DNA of 64,000 nt from Branchipolynoe longqiensis (GCA_030323885.1 CM059187.1:86070614-86134613), one strand, 5' to 3'; positions 1-10,109 are shown, numbered from the stretch's first letter. Translations and numbers: made by a program. The notes: generated from the letters alone by a model not told the origin.

Positions 1-60
1 TCTTCCTCAACTGTCTCTGTGTCACGGCTGTACCACTCGCTTCAAAATGTTATCTGCGAC
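1..60 (+). repeat. Tail fragment of microsatellite-linked repeat
   Basis: The first 60 bases resemble 2640-2690 (CTGTCTCTGTGTCACGGCTG versus CTGTCTCTGTCTCACGCCTG, then TACCACT). This is probably the distal end of the dispersed repeat described at 2440-2690, cut by the window edge. Bases 61-190 hold nothing recognisable. Confidence 0.4.
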
Positions 61-190
61 CAATGACATGTAACATGCACAGGTGTTATAAGGCAAAGAC
101 ATCAAGAGGGCATATGTGTATAATCTCTAATAAATAATATAAACACATGTTTGTTAAAATAATCAGCTTTTCTTTTCTTTTCAGCACGGT

Positions 191-221
191 ATGCGGTCTG
201 CCGGCGCCGGCCTGCAGACCG
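191..221. other. GC-rich near-perfect palindrome
   Basis: GCGGTCTGC at the left pairs with GCAGACCGC at the right around a GCCGGC-like centre. It forms a roughly 30-bp hairpin immediately before the TTAA MITE at 231. It may be part of another inverted-repeat element; no function is assigned. Confidence 0.5.
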
Positions 222-230
222 CTCTTGTCA

Positions 231-576
231 GCTGCATAGTCCGATGCTTTTGAATTTTTTTACATTTTCTGAGATACATACATTATGCTAATCATTATAG
301 TCTAGTTTAGTTTAGTTTAAAGTAATTTACCTTTTAAATGGCTAACTTTGGAGATATTGGACGTCAACACTTGCCAAATTAATTTTGGCAAGCATGCCAA
401 AACCCTGGCACCATAGACTTCAGTAGTAACAGGTTCTATTAAATTGACTATGACAACCTTTTATGCAGCAAAACATGCTTAATAAGCGCACCAGTAACAA
501 AGTTGAATACGTAGAATTATGTCTATATAAGTGTTTTGGTTTTGAAAATTTGATGTTTTCATCGGACTATGCAACT
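231..576. mobile_element. TTAA-flanked MITE (piggyBac-like), copy 1
   Basis: Terminal inverted repeats GCTGCATAGTCCGATG (left) and CATCGGACTATGCAACT (right) enclose about 345 bp of AT-rich non-coding DNA. The right end is followed by TTAA; the left TTAA is not preserved. Other copies with the same ends occur at 737, 2950, 56877 and 57983. TTAA duplication is typical of piggyBac (and Kolobok) transposons. There is no transposase ORF, so the copy is non-autonomous. Confidence 0.75.
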
Positions 577-736
577 TTAAAGACTGCATTATTGCAGCTG
601 GCATCCACTGTCTGTTAATTATGTGTCGGTGGGAATGGCGGGAGTTGAAGTGATGGTGCCAGTTATGGTGCGTCTTAATTAATGGCTTTGGGGTCTTCTT
701 CGGAGTAGGCCTGGTACTAGTTTCAGTGTGCGTTAA

Positions 737-1082
737 AGCTGCATAGTCCGATGAAGCATCAAATTTTCAAAACCAAAACACTGACCTAGATTTGATTCTA
801 CATATTTATCTTAGATACTGATACAGTTATTTAGCATTTGTTGTCACATAGAAAGGCATGGGGAGTCAATTTAATAGAACCCTTTACTGCATAAGCCTAT
901 GGCATCAGAGTTTTGGCATGCTTGCCAAAATTAAATTGGCATGTTGTCACTTCAAATATCTCCAAAGTTAGCCATTTAAACTAAAAGTTATTTCAACCTA
1001 AACTAAAGTAGCTTATAATGATCAATTTAATGTATTTATCTCAGAAAATGACAAAAACTCAAAGCCATCGGACTATGCAACT
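737..1082. mobile_element. TTAA-flanked MITE, copy 2
   Basis: This is a complete copy in inverted orientation to copy 1. AGCTGCATAGTCCGATG starts directly after TTAA (733-736), and CATCGGACTATGCAACT ends directly before TTAA (1083-1086). Both flanks match, so this is the clearest evidence for a TTAA target duplication. The 577-732 gap between copies 1 and 2 holds nothing recognised. Confidence 0.85.
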
Positions 1083-1207
1083 TTAACTAGTTGACTGTGG
1101 TTGTGATGGCAGTTGTAGCGCTTGCTTTTCACCTGAAGTGCTGCTTAATTATTTGGGTGCGATGGCAATGATGGCAGAGGTGGCATTATTATATATGACC
1201 CAAGAGT

Positions 1208-1440
1208 GGTAGGTGAGGTACGTGTGAGTACGTGGGAGTACGTGGGATTAGGTGGTAGTAGGTGGTAGTAGGTGGTAGTAGGTGGCAGTAGGTGCAGCAG
1301 GTGGCAGTATGTGGCAGTAGGTGGCAGTAGGTGGCATTATGTGGTAGTAGGTGGCAGTAGGTGGCAGTATGTGGCAGTGTGTGGCAGTAGGTGGCAGTAG
1401 GTGGCAGTAGGTGGCAGTAGGTGCAGTATGTGGCAGTTGT
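1208..1440 (+). repeat. 10-bp minisatellite (GTGGCAGTAG)n
   Basis: About 23 tandem copies of GTGGCAGTAG, with GTGGTAGTAG variants and single-base slips. The 95-residue minus-strand ORF over it (Thr/Tyr/His/Pro-rich) is only a translation of the array. Confidence 0.9.
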
Positions 1441-1467
1441 CCAGAGGCATGTTAGAAATAGTTGAAA

Positions 1468-1694
1468 CCTCGCCAACTCAACCCAAAGACTTACAAAATG
1501 GGCAATTGTCGCGACCTAGCCTGGCACTCAGCATTACTAGGATAAGGCAAGAAATGGTTAGCGCAGTGGCAGAATAATGTGAATGAGTTGGAAATCGGGT
1601 CATGGTGCTGGTGGTCTGGTCTCCCAGTGGGGAAGCACTATAAAATCGCCACGATTGCGCACTGTCCCAAGTCGGTGCCCGCCCTGATAGGACG
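1468..1694 (+). mobile_element. SINE-A body, 5' head missing
   Basis: Matches the body of the main tRNA-derived SINE of this window (called SINE-A; reference copy 45778-46118). It runs from the ACTTACAAAAT segment through CTCCCAGTGGGG and CACTATAAA to the GTCGGTGCCCGCCCTGATA segment. The tRNA-like head is absent and the 3' tail is lost. Confidence 0.75.
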
Positions 1695-1704
1695 CCGTTG
1701 CAGC

Positions 1705-1718
1705 CCTCTAGGGGGCGC
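1705..1718 (+). promoter_or_regulatory. CTCF-like motif (weak)
   Basis: CCTCTAGGGGGCGC differs from the bilaterian CTCF consensus CCASYAGRKGGCRS at one position. A weaker relative, CCACCAGGGGGATGG, lies near 1858. Motif-only evidence. Confidence 0.3.
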
Positions 1719-2063
1719 CACACAAACGTCGCGCGACGCTGGATTCAAACTGAGGCTGATCAATGGCAGGCTTCACACAAAGTCTATTGATCACACAACC
1801 AGGTCAGCTGCTGAACAATACAGATATGTAAAAGTCAGGCGGTAGAGGGCGCCTCCGCCACCAGGGGGATGGTGTGTATCTCTGCCGCCAGCTGTCGCCC
1901 GCTGCCTAACCAGTTTTTGTGTCAGGGTGCACTTGTCCCACTATTGCCGTAATTGGCTTTAATTGGTGTTATCACGCTGGAAGGTGCGAGGCTTCCCGCT
2001 GCTGGTCCCCAGCGAGTGCTACTACTTATCTCGCTTCAGACAGACACACATAACCCATTCCCT

Positions 2064-2110
2064 CTCACACACACACACACATACACACATTCACACCAAG
2101 CACACACACT
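2064..2110 (+). repeat. (CA)n microsatellite
   Basis: A broken CA dinucleotide array. The stretch 1730-2060 before it has no recognised element; a T-arm-like TTTGAATCC on the minus strand near 1740 hints at an old SINE head. Confidence 0.8.
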
Positions 2111-2159
2111 TGACTCCTATCGGCGATATGCTGGAGTGAATTGCAACTTTTAAAAGACA

Positions 2160-2340
2160 ACGATATATTATATATATGCTGTATAAGCCATTATACGAGT
2201 ATAATAAGTGGGAAGGTCCATCTATCCGCCCCCGGCCTATAAGTCATCGGCTTGTCACCTACTCACCAGCTCATCTACTCGCTCCTTATGACCTGTTCCG
2301 TGGCGCCACCTGCCCCCCATGCCTCAGCATTCTCTCACTG
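2160..2340 (+). repeat. Microsatellite-linked dispersed repeat, copy 1
   Basis: A TA run is followed by GTATAAGCCATTATACGAGT and ATAATAAGTGGGAAGG, then a C-rich segment ending near GTGGCGCCACCTG. The same order (microsatellite, CATTATRCGAGTATAA, GAAGGGAA, GTGGCGCCACC) recurs at 2440, 4140, 6600, 20495, 20745 and 37729. It looks like a small dispersed element that starts at a dinucleotide array. Class unknown. Confidence 0.55.
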
Positions 2341-2365
2341 TACCGCTATCTTGTTCCTTATTTAT

Positions 2366-2440
2366 GTAGGTAACTATTATATATATATGTATATATATGG
2401 GTATATATATATATATATAAATATATATATATATGGGTAT
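2366..2440. repeat. (TA)n microsatellite
   Basis: TA-rich array with interspersed GTATATATGGG that leads into the next microsatellite-linked repeat copy. Confidence 0.85.
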
Positions 2441-2690
2441 CCACATATAAATCTGTTTTATAGACAATTATATGAGTATAATTATCCGGAAGCCGATTAT
2501 CTATGTGTCCTAGGTTCATATCAACCTGACATTACACTACTAACTGACACTTCTCATTCTAATCTTAATCAATGGTTGATCATCCTCCAGTCATCTACTG
2601 GTCAGGCCTTCTGCCTCGCCTGATGGCGCCACCTGCCGCGTCCTCCTCGTCTGTCTCTGTCTCACGCCTGTACCACTAGCATTAAAAAGA
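2441..2690 (+). repeat. Microsatellite-linked dispersed repeat, copy 2
   Basis: Begins after the TA array with ATTATATGAGTATAATTATC. Ends with GATGGCGCCACCTGCCGCGT and the segment also seen at position 1-60. Longer than copy 1. Confidence 0.5.
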
Positions 2691-2735
<45 letters not shown>

Positions 2736-2737
2736 AG
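2691..2737. repeat. (TA)n(TG)n microsatellite
   Basis: Uninterrupted TA dinucleotides followed by TG dinucleotides. Bases 2738-2945 hold AT-rich unique DNA with no recognised element. Confidence 0.9.
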
Positions 2738-2949
2738 TATGCTTATAAGTTTGTTTATGAATTTGTGTTTTTGTGAGCTATCTTTTTTAATAACGTATAT
2801 ATTTATTAAAATGTTCCATTCTCTATAATTGGATTTCCCCTTTCCACCTCTATTGGTACGCTTGGTCCTTAAATGTTGAGTGAAGGTTCTCTTGTAGGTG
2901 CACGTTATTTATTCTAACAATTACATAATATATAATATCCATAGCTTAA

Positions 2950-3284
2950 AGCTGCATAGTCTGATGAAATATCAAATTTTCAAAACCATACCAATTACCT
3001 AGATTTCTAACTTAGATACTGATGCACTTATTAAGCATTCATTTCTGCATAGAAGGCAATACTGAGTCAATTTAACAGAACCTGCTACTGCAGAAGTCTA
3101 TGGTGTCAGAGTTTTGGCAAGCTTGCCAAAACTAATTTTCCATGTTTGCACTCAAAATATCTCAAAAGTTTACCATTTAAAATAAAAGTAACTTTGGACT
3201 AATGCAAAGTAGATACTAGCAATTGATGTAATATATTTATCTCAGAAAAAATACAGAAATTCAAAACCATCGGACTATGCAACT
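2950..3284. mobile_element. TTAA-flanked MITE, copy 3
   Basis: Flanked by TTAA at 2946-2949 and 3285-3288. Ends are AGCTGCATAGTCTGATG and CATCGGACTATGCAACT. About 335 bp, non-coding, same orientation as copy 2. Confidence 0.85.
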
Positions 3285-3309
3285 TTAATCAAGCACAGCA
3301 TAATAAGTT

Positions 3310-3580
3310 GTTCTCATGTGTTATGTATGATCTATGCTTATTTGCTTCTTGTTAGGGTTGTGTGTTATGTATGATTTATGCTTATTTGTTTCTTGTTAGG
3401 GTTGTGTGTGATATATGATCTATGCTTATTTGCTTCTTGTTAGGGTTGTGTGGTGTGTATGATCTATGCTTATTTGCTTATTGTTAGGGCTGTGTGTTAT
3501 GTATGATCTATGCTTATTTGCTTATTGTTAGGGCTGTGTGTTATGTATGATCTATGCTTATTTGCTTCGTGTTAGGCTTA
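3310..3580 (+). repeat. ~46-bp tandem repeat
   Basis: About six tandem copies of a unit containing TATGATCTATGCTTATTTGC and TTGTTAGGG. Copies differ by single substitutions. Confidence 0.85.
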
Positions 3581-3581
3581 T

Positions 3582-3870
3582 ACTCATAGCAACATCGATG
3601 TTGAAAACAGGACAGGTACTGACTTGTGACAGTGCACACTCATAGTGACGTTATGGTGTTGTCTCACTGGGAGATCAGGCTGCTGGCACCATGACCTGAC
3701 ATCCCACTCAGTCACATTGTCCCGGTAGTGAGCTACCCAGTTCAAGTCCTATCCTAGTAATGATGAGCGCCAGGCTATGTAACGACAAAATCAATTTTGT
3801 AAGTTATTTCTTTGGCATGACCGTGAGTCGCACTCCTGATCTTCCACATGGGAAACCTGTGCTTGTCTAG
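3582..3870 (-). mobile_element. SINE-A, minus strand, degraded
   Basis: Reads as the reverse of SINE-A: 3' end first (CATAGCAACATCGATGTTG), then GGTACTGACTTGTGACAG, CACTGGGAGATCAGGC, and finally a decayed head near 3830-3870. Bases 3871-4135 hold nothing recognised. Confidence 0.7.
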
Positions 3871-4139
3871 ACAATGTGTGTGGTAATATATGATTGAATA
3901 TTGCGCACGGCGACATGATGTTGATATTTTACTCGTTTTAAGATCACTCCACGGCTGAACTTCCAGAATTAAATTTGCTTCCCGAAGTATTCCCATGTTC
4001 TATTATTATTGACCATCCTATGTTGTAGATGTCACCAATGTATACATAGATGCATAGTATATATACTTATATGTATATATATATAAATGTGCTGCTACAG
4101 TACAATAGGGACACAACACAAAGTTCAGTGGGATAAGTA

Positions 4140-4390
4140 GTATCTCTGGCTAGCTATGAAGAACCCTTTCCGTAACAAAAAAAGAGAAAAAAAGCTAAAT
4201 CTTCCGATGCGAGTCAGGTTCCCGCATCTGCCAGGTACAGGACCAGCCAGTGGCAGTGCCACAGGCAGCACCAGGGAGGTACAGGAAGGTGGACAGCCAA
4301 CATGTAATAATATAATGATAATGAAGTAGTTCCCTTCCGCGCCTTTATACTCGCATAATGCGTTATACATCGTATATATATAAACTGCCT
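4140..4390 (-). repeat. Microsatellite-linked dispersed repeat, copy 3
   Basis: Inverted copy: GTTCCCTTCCGCGCC, TTTATACTCGCATAATGCG and TTATAC, then a TATATA run at 4370-4383. The distal part holds GGCAGTGCC-type sequence. Same module order as copy 1 on the other strand. Confidence 0.5.
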
Positions 4391-5040
4391 TCGCATGTAT
4401 TCGGTCTGTAGAGGGTGAAAATGAGACTGAGAGTAGAGTGAACTGTCGGCTCTGGTAATAAATTAATGAAGTTGACTTATACTAATAGGAACTCAATGTG
4501 GGAAATACAAGGTCGCTGGAATCACCTTAATTACAGTGACAATTACTGCATATGGGCGGTCATGGTGTGTCGGAGGGAGGAGGTTGGAAAAGGGGGGGGG
4601 AGGCATTTATCCGTCTCGATTACTCTTTGCAGTGAGGAGTGTGTGTGTGTGTGTGGGTGAGGGTGGGTGAGGGTGGGAGTAAGGCTTGAGGGGTGGGAAG
4701 TTCCGCTTCCCGTCGAGCTGCTCACGGGCCGACTATATCCAATTACCTGGCCGGGAGGTGCTCATCCATATAGCTAATGTTAGTTTAACGGAAGACAATT
4801 AGTTTGCCTCCCACTTTAACTGCCTGCATGACATTAGGCGGGAAAGTGATTGGGTTTCCGGACTAATGCGATTGCCTCTTGAGACACGAGTTATTTGATC
4901 ATCTGGGCGCGCCGTGAGCAGCAGCGAACACGTCCTGAAGTTTTGTGAAGAACATTAGGGGATTACGGCAGAGAATGTGCTACTTACTTATAATTCGCCC
5001 TTGAGGGGGGGGTGGGGGTGGAGTCGCCCGCTTAAAGCAG
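4391..5040. other. No gene recognised
   Basis: Unique sequence with a short GTGTGTGGGTGAGGGTGGG run near 4640-4680. The short ORFs have no family resemblance. No repeat family of this window is found here. Confidence 0.5.
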
Positions 5041-5101
5041 ATACATTGCTAAAAATATATATAATATATCTAATATATATTTATGTTATTTATAGTATAT
5101 A

Positions 5102-5278
5102 CAGTAAAACCTCTCTAACCGACTACCTGCACAGATCGACCACTCCCCTATATCGATCGCTTTATTTGGGTCCCAACAATACCATTGTAAGCATATTGTA
5201 AGTCCCTAAACCGACCACCTCACTAAATGGACCACTTAAATCGGTCCAAAGGTCGGTCGATTTAGAGAGGTTTTACTG
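5102..5278. mobile_element. pogo/Tc1-like MITE, copy 1
   Basis: CAGTAAAACCTCTCTAA at the left and its complement TTAGAGAGGTTTTACTG at the right, flanked by TA on both sides (5100-5101, 5279-5280). The 177-bp length and CAGTA start are typical of pogo/Tigger-type mariner MITEs. Related copies lie at 14409 and 34450. Confidence 0.85.
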
Positions 5279-5281
5279 TAT

Positions 5282-5345
5282 ATACATCATATTATATATA
5301 TATATATATATTATGCATGGTATATATATATATCATATAATGTAT
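5282..5345. repeat. (TA)n microsatellite
   Basis: TATATA runs interrupted by CATCAT and GCATGG; they abut the pogo-like MITE. Confidence 0.8.
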
Positions 5346-5358
5346 ATGCATTATATGT

Positions 5359-5446
5359 TTTGTTTGTTTGTTGTTGTTTTACGTCCTAGCAACATCTAAG
5401 GTCATATCAGGACGGGTACCGACTTGTGACAGCGCGCACTCATGGT
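5359..5446 (-). mobile_element. SINE-A 3' end fragment
   Basis: Reverse of the SINE-A 3' terminus: TTGTTTGTTTGTTGTTGTTT, ACGTCCTAGCAACATCTAAG, then GGACGGGTACCGACTTGTGA. Only the last ~90 bp of the element are present. Such 5' truncation is usual for LINE-mobilised SINEs. Confidence 0.85.
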
Positions 5447-5540
5447 ACAGTACATATTATATAATACAGTACATATTATATATTATATATTACATATTAT
5501 ATACATTATATAAATTATATAAATTATTAATATAGTATAT
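5447..5540. repeat. AT-rich array
   Basis: Degenerate TATATTATATA-type low-complexity DNA. Confidence 0.7.
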
Positions 5541-5689
5541 ACTGTCTCCAAGTGCACTACAACCACGTCTATGTATGGACTTATACAGTACTCTCAGTTT
5601 GTCAGTTTGTAGAAGGTGGGGGAGTGCCCACACACAGGTGGGCACCGGATGAGGTGGCCCATTTGGAAAGAGCACTGGGTGGCTTCTCG

Positions 5690-5925
5690 TGTGGGTTCAA
5701 ACACCGGCTGAGTCAAACCAACTTTCAAATTTAATACTTGTCAATACCTAGCACTAGAAGGACAAAGCAAGGTCTGGTTTGATTAGTACCATGCTATATA
5801 TGACTGAGTAGGACATATGGCTGGTCTCTCAGCAGGGCAGTACTATAAAGTCACCACGAGTGCAAATTGTCACAGGTCGGTACCTGTATTGATATGACCT
5901 TAGGTGTTGTTAGGACATGAAACCC
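5690..5925 (+). mobile_element. SINE-A, plus strand, diverged
   Basis: Begins within the head at GGGTTCAAACACCGGCTGAG (decayed B box) and continues through AATACTTGTCAATACCTAGC and GCAGTACTATAAAGTCACC to the 3' end GGTGTTGTTAGGACATGAAA. Confidence 0.75.
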
Positions 5926-6254
5926 CAAACAAATAAACTTGCAAATGGTGTAATGTGAGAGAAATGAAAACCAGAGACCTTGTTGACACATAATATAATT
6001 TGGCCAGATATTATTATGTAAACAGTACGGGACATTAAAACTGACGGAATATTCCCCTATCTTCAGTATCCGGAGCAGAAAGCGCCCAGAATATGGATTG
6101 AAAAGCTGCCAAACCTCAGTCAGCCATGATTGAACTATGATCGACCGTAGTGAATAGAGGTTTATGTGAATCCAAAGGGCCTTAATGCCCAATGATCTAT
6201 ATTAAGGTACTCAAGGCCCCTAGTAAGGGTCTATGGTTTCTGAATCTTAACAAC
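5926..6254. other. No gene recognised
   Basis: Unique sequence. ORFs of 113 and 89 residues on opposite strands show no recognisable domain. Confidence 0.5.
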
Positions 6255-6314
6255 ATACCTTTTCCGTGGAGCATGACAAATGAGCTGACACCCACAACAT
6301 TAGTTCTTCAACTG

Positions 6315-6328
6315 CCGCCAGGGGGCTG
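6315..6328 (+). promoter_or_regulatory. CTCF-like motif (weak)
   Basis: CCGCCAGGGGGCTG is close to the CTCF core consensus. It lies 106 bp before a second match in the same orientation. Motif-only evidence. Confidence 0.3.
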
Positions 6329-6420
6329 GTGGGAATCCTATGTGATTGAGATAAGAACTTTTCTCTACAGCATTCTGCACAATGAGCGGCAATTACCCAC
6401 AGTATTAGTTCCTGCCACTG

Positions 6421-6434
6421 CCATCAGGGGGCGG
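6421..6434 (+). promoter_or_regulatory. CTCF-like motif (weak)
   Basis: CCATCAGGGGGCGG matches CCASYAGRKGGCRS at all but one position. Second member of a same-strand pair. Confidence 0.35.
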
Positions 6435-6599
6435 GACAGTGTTGGAAATGGTGTATTTTGATGAGGTAGGAGTTAGCATTGGTTATATCCCTTTAATTGC
6501 ATTGTGCTCTGTCACCAGGCAATGAAAGTACGTGTATTATCTTTTAGATTAGTGAATTTAGCAAATAAAATCCTCTGGTGCGAATGACAACAGGTAGCG

Positions 6600-6750
6600 T
6601 CCGTTAGGGACGGGAATGACCGATAGCGGCGCCACTGGTCACATTCCTTGAGTCAAGGAGGCAGTACATAGAATAATCAGTAATATAATAACAAGCAATT
6701 CCCTTCTGCACCTTTTGACTCTCATAAGGCATTGGACATCACGTATATAT
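6600..6750 (-). repeat. Microsatellite-linked dispersed repeat, copy 4
   Basis: GGCGCCACTGG, then AATTCCCTTCTGCACCTTTT, GACTCTCATAAGGCATTGGA and a short TATATA run. This is the inverted module order of copy 1. Confidence 0.45.
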
Positions 6751-6752
6751 AT

Positions 6753-7431
6753 GAAGAGTTCAGGCGTAAAACCCCATAAACTATTAAATGAAATAACAGA
6801 TTTTTACAAGAAGCTATGGTATGCAGCTGTGGTATGCAGGTATTGTGGGTATTGCAATACCTCAGGGAGTTTGATGCCCCTGCCCTGCAGAGTTGTAAAC
6901 CTCTGCCTTGTGGTACAGGTTCTTGACAGAACCGAAGGCTAAGGGAGCAAACCTTAAACAGAAAACCATGTCACTGGCAGCATTAAGGGCAGTTGATGTA
7001 TGGAACTCCCAACATCTCCCGACCAGCCACTGCAGGGACAAATAGTTTTGTGCTTGTCTTGACATGTTCTTGCCGGTGTGAAACCTCTATTTGCTCCCAG
7101 AGAGAGTGCCGCTGGTAACTTGCAAAAGCCAGCAGCACTTCAACACTTTTGCAGGCAGCTTTCATGAAATGTACAACCACACAAAGGAGAGCGGCAGTCA
7201 GGTAATGAAAGCAGTCTTTGTCGCATCGTGACTGACAGCATGATGATGATGTTGACAAGAAGCTAATTATAATTCTCACTAATTTCACTTGCCTTGTGAT
7301 ATAATGATATAGGTCAATAAACAAAGAAATAAGAATGTAAAAAAAAAAAAAAGGAATTTACTGAAGGTTTGATTCCAATATTTATCGCAATTTTTGTAGT
7401 GGCATTTACAGGGTTTTACGCCTGAACTCTT

Positions 7432-7433
<2 letters not shown>
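6753..7433. mobile_element. TA-flanked inverted-repeat DNA element, 681 bp
   Basis: The left end GAAGAGTTCAGGCGTAAAAC (then CCC) is inverted at the right end as GTTTTACGCCTGAACTCTTT. Both sides are bounded by TA runs, so the TSD is consistent with TA (Tc1/mariner-like). The interior contains a poly-A tract near 7340 and no recognisable transposase. The minus-strand 113-residue ORF (6983-7324) shows no DDE motif. Confidence 0.7.

Positions 7434-7470
<37 letters not shown>
7434..7470. repeat. (TA)n microsatellite
   Basis: About 18 TA dinucleotides adjoining the right end of the inverted-repeat element. Confidence 0.9.
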
Positions 7471-7473
<3 letters not shown>

Positions 7474-7619
7474 CTTAAATTTGTTACATACCGTTCATTC
7501 CAGCCGTGAAAATCACGAGGATGCTGAAGATTGTTGTCAGGTGTGGAAGCACTGATGCAGGACCTCCAACCATCATGATGGGGGGGAGGGGGCCTTTTTT
7601 TCCCGATGGTTGGCGTAGT

Positions 7620-8580
7620 GTCCTAAGCAACTGCTCCTAGCGGGACCGACCGACTCCAGTACGCGCTAAGTGTGTTTGTGTGATTGTATGAATGTGTGTT
7701 TGGCGCCCAAGTGGCGACAAGTCCACACCTGTCGGTGTTGGCGGGGCGTGAAGGACTACTGGAGTAGGGGTGTGACAACGTATACTGCTGGGACTCCCAG
7801 CTAAATGACTAGCTAGCCAGTCAGGAGGCTCGGGGTCTGGAGTCCTCCTGATCCTCCCGGGGCGGCGAGCTTCAAGTCCGGCCAGGTGGGAGGTCCTTCA
7901 ACCGGGTATGTTAGCTAAGCTATTCCGGGGTATGGCTGATCCCGGTGCAACTCCAGTTTGTCCAGTAATGTTGGCAGAGAAGTAGGAGACGTGGATGTGT
8001 GTAGGTGGTGGAGGGGGTTGGGGGTGGGGGTTGGGGGGGGGGGGGGGGGTCGCCTGTCATTGATGTTCACCCGTGTGGCCGGGGGAGGGGGCGCACAAGT
8101 GCTCGCTGACCGGCTGTGAGGGCCCTGATGCCGGCACGTGAAAGGCGGCAATGGGTCCCGCGGCTCTCCTGAACTGGCTACGAAGACGGCGCACCGAACG
8201 TCCGAACTAGTAGCAGCAGTGGCGGCAGGCGGTAGGCGGCAGGCGGCAGGCGGCAGGCGGCAGCCGTGACGGCGGTCTGTCGGCGTTTCCACCACACCAC
8301 ACGAGAGGCGCGCCACAGGAGAAGGGAGTAGGAGGAGGAGGGCGTGGTGACAGCGGGTGCGGGAGCAGGCAGGCGGCGCTGGTCGCGGCACGGACGGCAG
8401 CGAGGCACGGAGTGAGCGTCGGGCGCGCGGCGCGGCCGGTATTGTGAGCGGACGGCGGGTTCCGCAAATCTCCGCGTGGTGGCGCGCCGGACTGCGGCGT
8501 CACAACACAACACGGCGCAAGACCGGCGCCGGAACTGGCTCACTGCACAAACCAGCGTGACGTGACGAGCGAGGGAGAAT
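7620..8580. promoter_or_regulatory. CpG-rich block, possible promoter/CpG island
   Basis: GC content and CpG density rise sharply, especially 8090-8580, where CGCGCGGCGCGGCCGG and many CG dinucleotides occur. A GTGACGTGACG (CRE-like) string lies at about 8556. A short (GGCAGGC)n array sits at 8220-8262 and a poly-G tract at 8032-8049. Overlapping ORFs on both strands are composition artefacts; no coding exon is recognised. It could mark the 5' end of a host gene, but the sequence does not prove this. Confidence 0.3.
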
Positions 8581-8581
8581 G

Positions 8582-8595
8582 GCGCCCCCTATCGG
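8582..8595 (-). promoter_or_regulatory. CTCF-like motif (weak)
   Basis: GCGCCCCCTATCGG is the complement of CCGATAGGGGGCGC, near the CTCF core. It sits at the edge of the CpG-rich block. Confidence 0.3.
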
Positions 8596-8659
8596 CATCA
8601 CCACAGCCCAATCCCAGCCTCCTCCTCTCCCTAGCCTCCCGTCCACCCACCTGAATCCA

Positions 8660-9400
8660 CTGCCATCTACACTCCTTAACGCTACACACCCCCTACTCCC
8701 CCTACTCCCCCTACTCCTCCCCTCCGCCCCGCCCGCACCCTGCAATCTACACCCCCATACCGCCATCCGCACCTCCTACTCCCCCCTCCACCCATGCCCG
8801 CCCACTGCCACCGCCACCGCCACCGCCACCGCCACAACCCCACTGCACCTCATACCCCCTCCACCCCCACCCCCACCCTGCCATCTACACCCCTTACCGC
8901 CATCTGCACCTCCTACTCCCCCCTCGGCCCCCCGCCCGCACCCTGCCATCTACACCCCTTACCATCATCTGCACCTCCTACTCCCCCCTCCACCTCCGCC
9001 CGCACCCTGCCATCTACACCCCTTACCATCATCTGCACCTCCTACTCCCCCCTCCTCCCCCCGCCCGCACCCTGCCTTCTATGCCCCTTACCACCATCTG
9101 CACCTCCTACTCCCCCCTCGGCCCCCCACCCGCACCCTGCCATCTACACCCCTTACCATCATCTGCACCTCCTACCCCCCTCCACCTCCGCCCGCACCCT
9201 GCCATCTACACCTCTTACCACCATCTACACCTCCTACTCCCCCCTCCACCCCTGCCCGCACCCTGCCATCTACACCCCTTACCGCCATCTGCACCTCCTA
9301 CTCCCCCCTCCGTCCCCACCCGCACGCTGCTATCTATACCCCTTAACGCCATCCGCACCTCCTACTCCCCCTTCCACACCCCGAACCCCTCCCTCAATGG
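8660..9400 (+). repeat. ~62-bp C-rich minisatellite
   Basis: Roughly ten copies of a unit containing GCACCCTGCCATCTACACCC, CTTACC, CATCTGCACCTCCTACTCCC and CCCTC. Plus-strand ORFs of 255, 265 and 117 residues (Pro/Thr/His/Ser-rich) are open in several frames at once. That marks repeat translation rather than a protein gene. A short CCGCCA run lies at 8809-8833. Confidence 0.85.
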
Positions 9401-9419
9401 ATCCGCTGCCATCCTTACC

Positions 9420-9740
9420 GATGCTGCTCGCTAAACATGTTCATATCGGCGCTCGTCTAATTAGGTATTGGCGGAGTCGGCGCCCCACTAGCCCGGGGGC
9501 GCCGCTAACAGGTCGTCCATTAAGGGCCCTCAAATATGTATGTGCACGGGCATTACGTCTTCTTTTCCGTTCTTATTTTTTTAAAGCGTAACCATTGGCC
9601 GTGATGTATGACTACGGGAGGTAGTCATTGAATTCCAGCCCCAAAGCGACGTAATTGCGGCCTGTAGCCGGGAACCCAGGTGGGACGACAACTCTTTCGG
9701 GGAAATGTTCAGCGGTTGGGCTGGGTGGTTAACAACAGCA
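9420..9740. other. No gene recognised
   Basis: Unique sequence between two minisatellites. Confidence 0.5.
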
Positions 9741-10106
9741 TTGAGGGTGGATTCAATTGATAGAATAGAGGGTTAGTCTCGACTACTAGGATTTATACAG
9801 GTGTGAGCAAATGGAGTTGGTGTTGATCTCAATCAAAATTAATAGTATTGAGGCTGGAGGATTGAGGCTGGTTTCACCCAATAAGATTGAGGCTGGCTCA
9901 ACCAATAGGATTGAGGCTGGTCTCAACAAATAAGATTGAGGCTGGTTTTCAACCAATTGGATTGAGGCTGGTCTCAACCAATAGGATTGAGGCTGGTTTC
10001 AACCAATAAGAATTAGGCTGGTTTTCAACCAATTGGATTGAGGCTGGTCACAACCAATAGGATTGAGGCTGGTCTAAACTAATAGGATTGAGGCTAGGCT
10101 GGTTTT
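9741..10106 (+). repeat. ~25-bp minisatellite, left part
   Basis: Tandem ATTGAGGCTGG, TCTCAACCAATAGG units with GGTTTTCAACCAATTGG variants. The array resumes at 13682, so it was split by the LINE between them. Confidence 0.9.
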
Positions 10107-10109
10107 CAA

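Larger units (their letters stand above)
6270..6440 (+). repeat. Two degenerate ~105-bp direct repeats
   Basis: Two successive copies share GACAAATGAGC / GCACAATGAGC, then CCCACA, TATTAGTTC / CATTAGTTC, CTGCC and CAGGGGGC. Each ends in a CTCF-like core. Confidence 0.6.

Noticed and set aside
1730..1810. Possible extra tRNA-like SINE head on the minus strand
   Set aside because: Only a T-arm-like TTTGAATCC is visible; no body or second copy was found.
3582..3870. A gene for the 73-residue minus ORF (3775-3996)
   Set aside because: Mostly overlaps a degraded SINE-A; no motif.
8579..9591. ORFs of 255 and 265 residues, Pro/Thr-rich
   Set aside because: They overlap each other in different frames over a C-rich minisatellite; no domain or codon bias supports coding.
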